DNA of 64,000 bases, from contig NZ_KE384327.1 of NCBI RefSeq assembly GCF_000425185.1, positions 1 through 64,000 of the forward strand, given 5' to 3'. The notes below the pieces were generated by a model. It was not told the DNA's origin. It was given only the letters and a program-made list of their open reading frames with translations, and made no database searches. The stretch's first letter is position 1, and every line of letters begins with the position of its first letter. Both the position numbers and the translations under genes were made by a program. The DNA comes from Pleomorphomonas koreensis DSM 23070. GTDB taxonomy: Bacteria > Pseudomonadota > Alphaproteobacteria > Rhizobiales > Pleomorphomonadaceae. Shown here one piece after another: positions 55,201 to 62,800 of this stretch.

Positions 55201-55714
55201 GGAGCGCGCCGCCGCGGCGCGCGGCTATCTCGCCCGCGCCCTGTCCCAATTCTCCGACGCGGAGCGGACGACGCTCGCCGATGGCGTCGTCGCCCTCCTC
55301 GCCCGGCCCGACCTCGCGCCGCTGTTCTCGCCGGCCGCCCGCGCCGAGGCGGCGATCGCCGGCCGCCTGACGACGCCGGCGGGGCGGACGGTCACCGTGG
55401 CCGGCAGCGTCGACCGGCTGCTGGTTGGCGACGACTCCGTGACGGTGGTCGACTACAAGACGGCGGCGCGGCCGCCGCGCGCCGTGCCGGAGCGCTACCT
55501 GCTGCAACTCGCCCTCTACCGGGCGGTGCTTGCCGATCTCTGGCCCGACCGGCCGGTGCGCGCCGCCATCCTGTGGACGGCGACGCCGAGGCTCGACGAG
55601 ATCGCGCCGGGGGCGCTCGACGCGGCGCTTTCCGCCTATCTTCACGCCGTCGATGCCGGCTCCGAGCCCGGCGATCACGAAAGCTGGATCGACGGCGATG
55701 CCGGCGCGGCTTGA
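52226..55714 (+). CDS. addA: Double-strand break repair helicase-nuclease AddA
   Basis: A 1162-residue UvrD-type helicase with a RecB nuclease tail. Helicase motifs: Walker A SANAGSGKTWVLTRRVI (about 29-45), motif Ia LCLTFTKAAAAEM, Walker B HVLIDEAQDTSPRQWQI, motif III VGDEKQSIYSFQGA, motif IV LTLSFRST, motif V VMTVHGSKGLEAPIV and motif VI LLYVGLTRARDRL. The C-terminal nuclease motif TVVDYKTAARPP is intact. It partners AddB, from which it is translated by ATGA coupling. Chi-like regulation cannot be read here. Confidence 0.96.
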   Translation: MKIPAATRDVQRKATDPHASAFVSANAGSGKTWVLTRRVIRLLLNGVDPGRILCLTFTKAAAAEMSGRVFDELGRWAGLSDTELAAVLSDLEGSPVAPERLAPARRLFARAIETPGGLKIQTIHAFAEALLQRFPLEANLSGRFRVLDDVRAADLYAEARAELLAACAARPASPEGLALAELVATASDDALDRALSAVVAARGELVAFFDGYPSIDAALAALPQALGAPAGASRDSLLQEMAASPDFSGPFLSRLIDALDASTSKSMPLLAGEFRAALAAPDAEARRPLWRALFLTARGEPRKRPFTKDVTEALPEAMERFEREAQRLNEIERALSATLWGTRSAALLRLADRLIGIFEAKKARLGLLDFDDLIERAAALLSRSDAAGWVQYKLDEGLDHVLIDEAQDTSPRQWQIVEALTGEFTAGEGARGGRRTVFAVGDEKQSIYSFQGAAPHLFGETRRTLGGRLAAARLPVHDLRLTLSFRSTAAVIGAVDAIFRNPAAHAGLSTDAGPTVHETVRGREPGLVELWPAVGKLPAPPPGNWEDPVDTTAAASPAVRLAGRVAEEIASWLRAGTRLAATGAPIRPGDILILVRKRGVFVEAVNRALKARGVAVAGADRLDVAHHIVTEDLIAAARVALMPEDDLTLATVAKSPLVGLTEEALFRLAHDRPGLLWDAVKRQADAGDTDAERLRSIVAVWMARADRGEPFVFLSRLVGPDGGRAAYRARFGREADEVIDELLSLALAYEGEEAAGLNGFVDRLAKGGELIRRELDAERDEVRVMTVHGSKGLEAPIVFLIDPGDKPGSEKNLPDVLTLGDGPHPPLVWRQGGAFRPAPVEQAAGVFVAAEEEEYRRLLYVGLTRARDRLIVAGLAGADEGADRRWHGLVLTALGSTAETVKDDDGSIIAWRWRAEGEEPPASPVAAAEAAGVPAPLPAWLTAPLATTAAEAGPVSPSRAGTVGAAAFDPAAAARGTALHRLFELLPEIAPEERAAAARGYLARALSQFSDAERTTLADGVVALLARPDLAPLFSPAARAEAAIAGRLTTPAGRTVTVAGSVDRLLVGDDSVTVVDYKTAARPPRAVPERYLLQLALYRAVLADLWPDRPVRAAILWTATPRLDEIAPGALDAALSAYLHAVDAGSEPGDHESWIDGDAGAA

Positions 55715-55793
55715 CGGTCGCAGGTCGGCTCCTTAGCTTTCGGGCAACGGCGACGCCGACTCACGGCGTCGCGTTCTGCTCGTGAGGTTCGCC

Positions 55794-56114
55794 ATGTCGA
55801 CCAAGAAAGTCACCGATCAGTCGTTTCCCGCCGACGTGCTCGCCTCGTCGACGCCCGTCCTCGTCGATTTCTGGGCCGAGTGGTGCGGCCCCTGCCGGAT
55901 GATCGCCCCGGCGCTCGACGAGATCGCCAGCGAACTCGACGGCAAGATCACCATCGCCAAGCTGAACATCGACGAAAACGGCAACACGGCGATGAAATAC
56001 GGCGTCCGCTCGATCCCGACGCTGATCATCTTCAAGGACGGCCAGCCGGCCGCCATGAAGGTCGGCGCCGCCCCCAAGAGCGACCTTTCCAACTGGATCA
56101 AGGCCGCCATCTGA
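55794..56114 (+). CDS. trxA: Thioredoxin
   Basis: A 106-residue cytoplasmic redox protein. Active site [11 protein letters not shown] (CGPC) at about residues 25-35, the buried Asp in VLVDFW and the cis-Pro loop [11 protein letters not shown] 55794 follows GTGAGG; an ATG four codons earlier (55782) is less well placed. It follows addA after 79 bases, as in many alphaproteobacteria, and is closed by a strong terminator. Confidence 0.96.
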   Translation: MSTKKVTDQSFPADVLASSTPVLVDFWAEWCGPCRMIAPALDEIASELDGKITIAKLNIDENGNTAMKYGVRSIPTLIIFKDGQPAAMKVGAAPKSDLSNWIKAAI

Positions 56115-56139
56115 CAGGGCGCTCTTTCTCGGACAACGC

Positions 56140-56176
56140 AAAGCCCCGGCTCCCTCACGGGAAGCCGGGGCTTTTT
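56140..56176. terminator. Bidirectional terminator between trxA and feoC
   Basis: Arms AAAGCCCCGGCT and AGCCGGGGCTTT with flanking T-run TTTTT on the plus strand and AAA/TTT symmetry on the other. It lies between the convergent ends of trxA and feoC and probably serves both. Confidence 0.85.
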
Positions 56177-56195
56177 CCGTTCTGAAAGACGTGGC

Positions 56196-56441
56196 TCAGC
56201 CGGCCGACCGTTGCTCGCCGACCCACTCGAAGATGTCCTCGGGCTTGCAGGCGCAGCCGCAGGAGCCGGCCTTGGCGCAGGCGGCACCGGCCGGCAGCGG
56301 CCGCGCCTTGCCCTTGCCGACCCAGAGGTCGAGGACGGCGCGGGCGGCGTCCTCGCTGGCGTCGAAATGCAGCGCGACGTCGGTGAGCGAGGCGCTGCCG
56401 CGCTCCCTCAGATAATCGCGCACTCCGGATGGCGTCATCAT
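56196..56441 (-). CDS. feoC: FeoC-like protein with cysteine cluster
   Basis: An 81-residue winged-helix FeoC-type protein: SGVRDYLRERGSASLTDVALHFDASEDAARAVLD, then a cysteine-rich CAKAGSCGCAC near the C-terminus (four Cys in 11 residues), the place where FeoC proteins may hold an iron-sulphur cluster. It starts six bases after feoB at one of two adjacent ATGs (56441 or 56438). It probably regulates or stabilises FeoB. It was too short and too close to feoB for simple gene callers to frame well. Confidence 0.8.
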   Translation of the reverse strand: MMTPSGVRDYLRERGSASLTDVALHFDASEDAARAVLDLWVGKGKARPLPAGAACAKAGSCGCACKPEDIFEWVGEQRSAG

Positions 56442-56446
56442 GCGGC

Positions 56447-58789
56447 TCACTCCGCCGGCTGGGCGGCAAGCCGGCGGCCGTGCGCCCGGCCGGCCATCCA
56501 CATCAGCGTCACCGACCCCGCGAAGATCACCGCGGCGGCGATCAGCCAGCGGGCCGAGCTGGCCGGGTGGGCGGCGAAGGTGGCCGCCTGATAGAAGGAC
56601 ACGGCGGCGAGATAGCCGATCACCGTCGTCCAGACGGCGGCGAAGGCCGTCCACTTGCCGCCGATCTCGTGGCGCATGGCGCCGAGGGCGGCGACGCAGG
56701 GCGTGTAGAGCAGGATCAGCAGCATATAGGCGAAGGCGGCGGCGGGGCCGCCGAAATGCGCCTGCATGGCGCCGAACACCGAGCCGTCCACTTCCAGCTT
56801 CTCGGCGGCGGCGGTGCTGTCGTCGACATAGCCGACGTCGATGCCGAGCGGATCGGCGACGCTGCCGCCGAGCGCGGCGAGGTTCTCCGGGATGGTGGCC
56901 AGCGCCCCGATCAGCTTGTCGCCGAGGCCGACGGCTTCTTCCTCCCCGCCGGCCGGCGTCGCGGCCGCTTCGCCGCCCACCTGTTCGTAGAGGGCGTTGA
57001 GCGTGCCGATCACCGCTTCCTTGGCGAAGATGCCGGTAAACAGGCCGACGGCGGCCGGCCAGTTGTCCTCGGTGACGCCGAGCGGCTCGAACACCGGCAC
57101 CAGCTCGCGGCTCATCGCCGACAGCACGCTGTCGCGGCCGTTGTCGCGGCCGACGCTGCCGTCGGTGCCGATGGCCGACAGGAAGGACAGCACCATGACG
57201 ATCGGCACGATCACCTGGCCGGCCCGCAGGATGAACTCCCGAAGGCGCTGCCAGGCCTGGACGACCACCGTGCGGACGGTGGGGATGTGGTAGGGTGGCA
57301 GCTCCATGACGAAGCGGGTCGGCTCGCCGTCGAGCAGCGTCGACTTCAGCACGAGGCCGGTCAGCACGGCGAAGGCGAGGCCGACGATATAGAGGCCGAA
57401 CACGATGTTCTGGCCGCTCACCGGGAAGAAGGCGGCGGCGAACAGCGCGAACACCGGCAGGCGGGCGCCGCAGGACATGAAGGGCGCCATCAGCGAGGTC
57501 ATCACGCGGTCGCGCCGGCTTTCGAGGGTGCGCGTCGCCATGATGGCCGGCACGTTGCAGCCGAAGCCGACGATCAGCGGCACGAAGGACTTGCCGGGCA
57601 GGCCGATCGCCCGCATGGCGCGGTCCATGACGAAGGCGGCGCGGGCCATGTAGCCCGAATCTTCGAGGAAGGACAGGAACAGGAACAGGCAGGCGATGAT
57701 CGGCACGAAGGTCGACACCGTCTGGATGCCCGAGCCGAAGCCGACCAGCGCCGCCTCGATGATCGGCGGCGTGCCGATGGCGGCGAGCAGCGCGCCGAAG
57801 CCGTCGACGAACACGGCGCCGAAAGCCTGATCGAAGAAATCGATGAAGGCGCCGCCCACCGAGATGGTGAACAGGAACATCAGGTACATGGCGAACAGGA
57901 AGATCGGCACGCCGAGCAGGCGGTTAAGCACCACGGCGTCGATCATCTGCGACAGCGGCGCGGCGAGCCGGCCGGTGTGGCGATGGCTCGCGGCCATCAG
58001 TTCGCCGACGAAGCGGTAGCGGCCGTCGGCGATGACGATGTCGGTGTCCTCGCCGGTCGCCTCCTCGACAGCCCGGCGGGCTTTGACGGCGTCGGCGACG
58101 AGCGCCGGACCGGCGAGGCTTTCCGCCAGAGTGTCGCCCTCGATCAGCTTCAGCGCCAGCCATTCGGCATCGGCGCCGGCACCACGGGCGGCGTCGGCAA
58201 GGCGCGGCGCCAGCGCCTCGACGGCGGCGGCGACGGCCGGATCGAGGGCCGGACGGTCGATCGGCCGGCAGTGGTGCGCGGCCGCCTCGACGATCGCCGA
58301 CTTCAGCGCCTCGCGGCCGGCGGAGCGGTTGGCCACCGTCGGCACCACCGGGCAGCCGAGCCGCGCCGACAGCGCGGCGACGTCGATCTCGACGCCGGCC
58401 GCCTTGGCCATGTCCATCATGTTGAGGACCACCAGCATCGGCACGCCGAGTTCGATCAATTGGGTGGTCAGGTAGAGGTTGCGCTCGAGGTTGGAGGCGT
58501 CGACGATGTTGAGGACCAGATCGGCCTCGCCGGACAGCACGAAGTCGCGGGCGACGCGCTCGTCCTGCGAGCCGGCGTCGGCGCTGCCGATCAGGTAGAC
58601 GCCGGGCAGGTCGACGAGATCGACCGGCCGGCCGGCATGGACGAAGTGGCCGACCCGCTTCTCGACGGTGACGCCCGGCCAGTTGCCGACCTTCTGCGTC
58701 GCGCCGGTCAGGGCGTTGAACAGCGTCGACTTGCCGCAGTTGGGATTGCCGGCGACGGCGACGACGAGAGGTTTCCGCCCGGCCATCAT
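56447..58789 (-). CDS. feoB: Ferrous iron transporter FeoB
   Basis: A 780-residue inner-membrane protein that imports Fe2+. The N-terminal G-protein domain has G1 GNPNCGKST (14-22), the G2 region NWPGVTVEKR, G3 DLPGVY and G4 NMMD. A spacer follows, then a membrane domain with two Gate motifs (for example YMARAAFVMDRAMRAIGLPGKSFVPLIVGFGCNVPAIMATRTL) and about ten hydrophobic segments. The gene overlaps feoA (ATGATG at 58789-58784 with the feoA TGA inside), so the two are translationally coupled. Confidence 0.96.
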   Translation of the reverse strand: MMAGRKPLVVAVAGNPNCGKSTLFNALTGATQKVGNWPGVTVEKRVGHFVHAGRPVDLVDLPGVYLIGSADAGSQDERVARDFVLSGEADLVLNIVDASNLERNLYLTTQLIELGVPMLVVLNMMDMAKAAGVEIDVAALSARLGCPVVPTVANRSAGREALKSAIVEAAAHHCRPIDRPALDPAVAAAVEALAPRLADAARGAGADAEWLALKLIEGDTLAESLAGPALVADAVKARRAVEEATGEDTDIVIADGRYRFVGELMAASHRHTGRLAAPLSQMIDAVVLNRLLGVPIFLFAMYLMFLFTISVGGAFIDFFDQAFGAVFVDGFGALLAAIGTPPIIEAALVGFGSGIQTVSTFVPIIACLFLFLSFLEDSGYMARAAFVMDRAMRAIGLPGKSFVPLIVGFGCNVPAIMATRTLESRRDRVMTSLMAPFMSCGARLPVFALFAAAFFPVSGQNIVFGLYIVGLAFAVLTGLVLKSTLLDGEPTRFVMELPPYHIPTVRTVVVQAWQRLREFILRAGQVIVPIVMVLSFLSAIGTDGSVGRDNGRDSVLSAMSRELVPVFEPLGVTEDNWPAAVGLFTGIFAKEAVIGTLNALYEQVGGEAAATPAGGEEEAVGLGDKLIGALATIPENLAALGGSVADPLGIDVGYVDDSTAAAEKLEVDGSVFGAMQAHFGGPAAAFAYMLLILLYTPCVAALGAMRHEIGGKWTAFAAVWTTVIGYLAAVSFYQAATFAAHPASSARWLIAAAVIFAGSVTLMWMAGRAHGRRLAAQPAE

Positions 58790-59019
58790 ACGGCCTCCAG
58801 TTCCAGGATGGCCGCCTCGGCCTTGCGCAAGGTCAGCGTGAAGTTGCGGATGGAGATCTCGATCGGGTCGCCGAGCGGCGCCTTGCGGCGCAGCTCGAAC
58901 ACCGAGCCCGGCGTCAGCCCCATGGCAAGCAGGCGCTGGCGGTAGCCGCGGTCGCCGGCCGTGAGGCCGGTGACGCGGGCGCTGTCGCCCGGCTTCATGG
59001 TCTCGATCGAAACACCCAT
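58786..59019 (-). CDS. feoA: Ferrous iron transport protein FeoA
   Basis: A 77-residue SH3-like protein. It reads MKPGDSARVTGLTAGDRGYRQRLLAMGLTPGSVFELRRKAPLGDPIEI then a short beta-strand tail, the standard FeoA pattern. ATG 59019 starts the conserved part; a longer frame to 59073 has no support. First gene of feoABC. A Fur-like sequence lies 60-80 bases upstream. Confidence 0.92.
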   Translation of the reverse strand: MGVSIETMKPGDSARVTGLTAGDRGYRQRLLAMGLTPGSVFELRRKAPLGDPIEISIRNFTLTLRKAEAAILELEAV

Positions 59020-59078
59020 CCTCAGGCACTCCCGGAATCCGCCGCGCCTGGAAACCGAACCGGCCAGCGGCACCGATA

Positions 59079-59098
59079 CTGCAACTCACTTTCAATCG
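59079..59098 (-). promoter_or_regulatory. Fur-like operator candidate upstream of feoABC
   Basis: GCAACTCACTTTCAAT on the plus strand, resembling the GCAA-type half of Fur boxes, placed 60-80 bases before feoA. Iron control of feo is expected; the match is only partial. Confidence 0.35.
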
Positions 59099-59565
59099 TA
59101 TAGGGCGGACCGGTGATGCACCTCAATTCGTATTCGACCTTAGTCTCATCGACAGCGTAAAGAAGCCGGCGGCCAGCGGCGCTGCAAACCCGCGCCGGCC
59201 GCCGGAAGATCTGTCAGTAGAAGGCGTCGACGACTGGCCACAGGGCCGGCCCGACACCGCTCCCGGCGTATCTCCCTGAGACGAATGCAGCATGGAAAGC
59301 GGAACCGCTTCGGATTAAACTTATCTTGAAAGGTGAACTTTACGTTCCGTCGGGATCGGGCAGGCCGCCGCCGCGCCGGGCGCAAGAGATAAACCGATTA
59401 ATCGGCCGACGAATACTGTCCTTTCCTTGCCGGCCGCCGGCGATAGTTTCCGGTGACGGCGGCCGCGGAGGCGGCTCCGGCGCGCTGCCGCGACAAGCGT
59501 TTGTCGGAATTCCTCATTTCGGAGCAGCGGGTTGTCCGGGAAGCCGGCGGCAGGCAACGCGACCC

Positions 59566-59580
59566 TGGCAGGGACGGTGC
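59566..59580 (+). promoter_or_regulatory. Sigma-54-type promoter candidate
   Basis: TGGCAGGGACGGTGC: GG and GC exactly ten bases apart, with TGGCA and TGC matching the -24/-12 consensus. It is about 270 bases before the oxidoreductase start. No NifA-type TGT-N10-ACA site was found upstream by eye, so activity is unproven. Confidence 0.35.
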
Positions 59581-59725
59581 CCTGCAAAAAACGCATAGCA
59601 GTAAAACCTTCGCAGTTCCACTTAGTCCACGGGCGATTACTTACGACAAACTTCTGCCGCGCCTCTATAACGGCAGAAGGGTCTATCGGTAACAACACTG
59701 AAACCCAAGTAAGTTTCGTATAGTT

Positions 59726-59739
59726 TTGACCGAAATCAA
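59726..59739 (+). promoter_or_regulatory. FNR/FixK-type box upstream of the oxidoreductase
   Basis: TTGAC-CGAA-ATCAA matches the TTGAT-N4-ATCAA consensus at nine of ten positions, 114 bases before the start codon. It fits low-oxygen activation of a ferredoxin-linked, oxygen-sensitive enzyme. Confidence 0.6.
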
Positions 59740-59852
59740 GGTCAGAACTCCATCGGCAGCTGAACATCGGCGTATCGTCGCCCGAACTCCGGCCAGTGAC
59801 TGATCGGACGGAGCGGGCAGAAGCAGCAGATGCAGCAGGACGGATGCAGCAA

Positions 59853-62800
59853 ATGAGCGCGAAATATCCAGGTCTATCCACGGTCATCAACGGCAACGGC
59901 GCCGTAGCCCACGTCATGGGTCACGTCTGCGGCGGCGTCATCGGCTACCCGATCACCCCCTCGACCGAGATTTCTGAAATCTACGAGAGCTTCCGCGCCG
60001 GCGGCGGCTGCAACGTCTGGGGTCGCCATCCCTTCTTCTATGAGCCGGAAGGCGAGCATTCGGCCCAGTCGGGCGCCCTCGGCGCCGCGCTGACCGGTGG
60101 CAAGTTCATTTCCAACGCCTCGTCGTCGCAGGGCATCCTCTACGGCCTCGAGTCGCATTACGTGACGGTCGGCAAGAAGGCCGGCGGTTTCGTGCTGCAG
60201 GTGGCCGCCCGCGTGGTGTCCAAGCATTCGCTCAACGTCATGGCCGGCCATGACGACGTCTACTCGCTGCTGCCGACCGGCTACACCATCCTGTTCGGCG
60301 CCAACCCGCAGGAAGCGGCCGACCTCGCCGCCATCTCCTACAAGGTATCGGCGCTGTCGCTGGTGCCGGTCGCCAACGCCATGGACGGATTTGCCACCTC
60401 GCACATGCTGTCCGAGGCCAAGATGCCCGAGCCGGCGCTGCTCAAGGAATTCCTCGGCGATCCCACCGGCCGCATCAAGTGCCCGACCGTCGCCCAGGAG
60501 ATCCTGTTCGGCGCCAAGGGCCGCGCCTACCAGCTGCGCCAGTGGCTCGTGCGCCGCAAGGACGCCTTCACCGCCGCCGCCACCGCCAGCCTCAAGGGCT
60601 ACATCGACGCCAACGAGGCGGCCATTGAGGCCGACAACGACGGCAAGCTGATCGACACCGCCGCCCAGTGGGTGCCGGCCGATCTCAAGGCCCAGTTCAA
60701 GCGCCAGTGGCTGAACGCCTGGGAGAAGGGCACCCGCCAGATGGTGCCGGCTCTCGTCGACATCCACAACCCCGGCCTGACCGGCGGCGTGCAGAACCAG
60801 CCCGACTTCCAGTCCGGCGCCGCCGACCATCGCACCCACTTCGTGGTGGACGTGCCGAAGTTCGTCAAAGAGGCGATGGACGAGTATGGCGAGCTGACCG
60901 GCCGCCACTATTCGCCGATCATGACCTACAAGACCGAGGACGCCGACTACGTGATGATCGGCCTCGGTTCGGTCACCGACGACGTCGAGGCGGTGGTCGA
61001 CTACCTGCGCTCCAAGGGCCGCAAGGTCGGCTCGATCGCCGTCAAGCTGCTGCAGCCGTTCCCCGAGGCCGAGCTGATCGCCGCCATCGCCGGCAAGAAG
61101 GCCGTCACCGTGCTCGAGCGCTCGGACGACACGGCGCTGACCGCCTTCGTCACCCAGGCGCTGTTCAAGGCCCGCGAGAACGCCGACGGCGGCCGCCATG
61201 AAGGCATCCCGGCCATCGACAGCCTGCCCAAGGTCACCACGGCCATCTTCGGCCTCGGCGGCCACGACCTGCAGTCGCGCCACATCGTCGCCGCCTTCGA
61301 CAACATGGAAGCGGCCCGCAACAACCCGTTCGTCTATCTCGGCTCGCAGTTCTTCTCCAAGAACCCGAACGCCCGCATGAGCGAAGTCCAGGCCAAGCTC
61401 AAGGCGGCCTATCCGCAGACCGAGTTCATGGCGCTGGAGACCGGCGAGAACCCGCGCCTCTTGCCCGACGACGCCTTCCGCGTCCGCTTCCACTCGGTGG
61501 GCGGCTACGGCACCATCGCCACCGGCAAGCTCCTGACCGACATCCTGGCCGGCGCCCTCGGCCTCTACTCCAAGGCCGCCCCCAAGTACGGCTCGGAGAA
61601 GTCCGGCGCGCCGACCAACTACTACATCACCCTGTCGCCGGAGCCGGTGAAGATCACCAACGCCGAGATCGAGGACGTCGAGATCGTCATCTCGCCGGAC
61701 CACAAGGTGTTCGCCCACTCCAACCCGCTGCGCGGCCTCGCCAAGGGCGGCACCTTCATCCTGCAGTCGTCGAAGACGCCGCTCGAAGCCTGGCTCGACC
61801 TGCCGGCCTCGGCCCGCAAGACGATCCGCGACAAGGAGATCAAGTTCCTGGTGGTCGACGCCTTCGCCGTCGCCAGCAAGAACGCGCCGTCGCCTGAGCT
61901 TGCCACCCGCATGATGGGCATCGCCTTCATCGGTGCCCTGTGCGGCCATGAGAAGCGCATCACCGCCGGCGCCGACCGCGCCGCCATCCTGGAGAAGGTG
62001 CGCCAGCAGATCTCCAAGAAGTTCGGCGCCAAGGGCGACGCCATCGTCGCCGGCAACATGGCGGTGATCGCCGAGGGTGCCGAGGCGACCCAGGCCGTCC
62101 CCTACAACGACGAAGCCTACAAGGCCGCCGAGGCCAACGCCCCGGTGACGCAGGCCCGTTCGGTGGCGATCTCCGCCTCGATCTGCAACCTCGACGCCAA
62201 CTCGCCGGCCGGCGTCTTCGACGCCGACTATTACGAGGAAATGCTGGCCGGTCCGTTCCGCGACGGCACCATCGGCGAATCGCCGGTCCTGCCGGGCACC
62301 GGCATGTTCATGCCGGCCGGTTCCGCCGCCATGAAGGACAAGGGCCTGTTCCGTCGTCAGGTGCCGGTGTTCGACGCCGACAAGTGCACGGCCTGCCTCG
62401 AATGCACGCTGGTCTGCCCCGACGCCGCCATGCCGTCGACGGTGCACGAGATCGACGATCTCGTCGCCACCGCCGCCCGGCAGATCGACGTCGTCGAAGC
62501 CCGCCGCGCCGAGATCGCCGACAAGGTGCCGGCCATCGCCGCCGCCATCCGCGAGGTCTACAAGTCTCAGCCGAAGGCTCGCGCCTTCCATGAGGTGTTC
62601 GCCCAGGTGGCGCCCGGCATTGCCGCCGGCGATGCCTCGCTCGCCCTCGACTTCGACAAGATGACCAGCGTGCTGGCCAACTTCCCGGTGGCGCGTACCC
62701 GCCTGTTCTTCGACCAGACGGAAAAGAAGGCGCCGGGCACCGGCGGCCTCTACTCGGTCGGCCTCGACCCGTGGAAGTGCTCGGGCTGCCTCGAGTGCAC

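Larger units (their letters stand above)
59020..59852. other. Large intergenic region between feoA and the oxidoreductase gene
   Basis: About 830 bases with divergent promoters. Left part: a Fur-like sequence for feo. Right part: a sigma-54-like GG-N10-GC site at 59566-59580, then an unusually AT-rich stretch (about 59600-59740) ending in an FNR/FixK-type box. Reading frames here (for example 59321-59917 on the minus strand) lack recognisable features and were not called. Confidence 0.6.

Noticed and set aside
59321-59917. 198-codon minus-strand frame before the oxidoreductase
   Set aside because: Runs through the AT-rich regulatory region and into the oxidoreductase start; no domain-like sequence.
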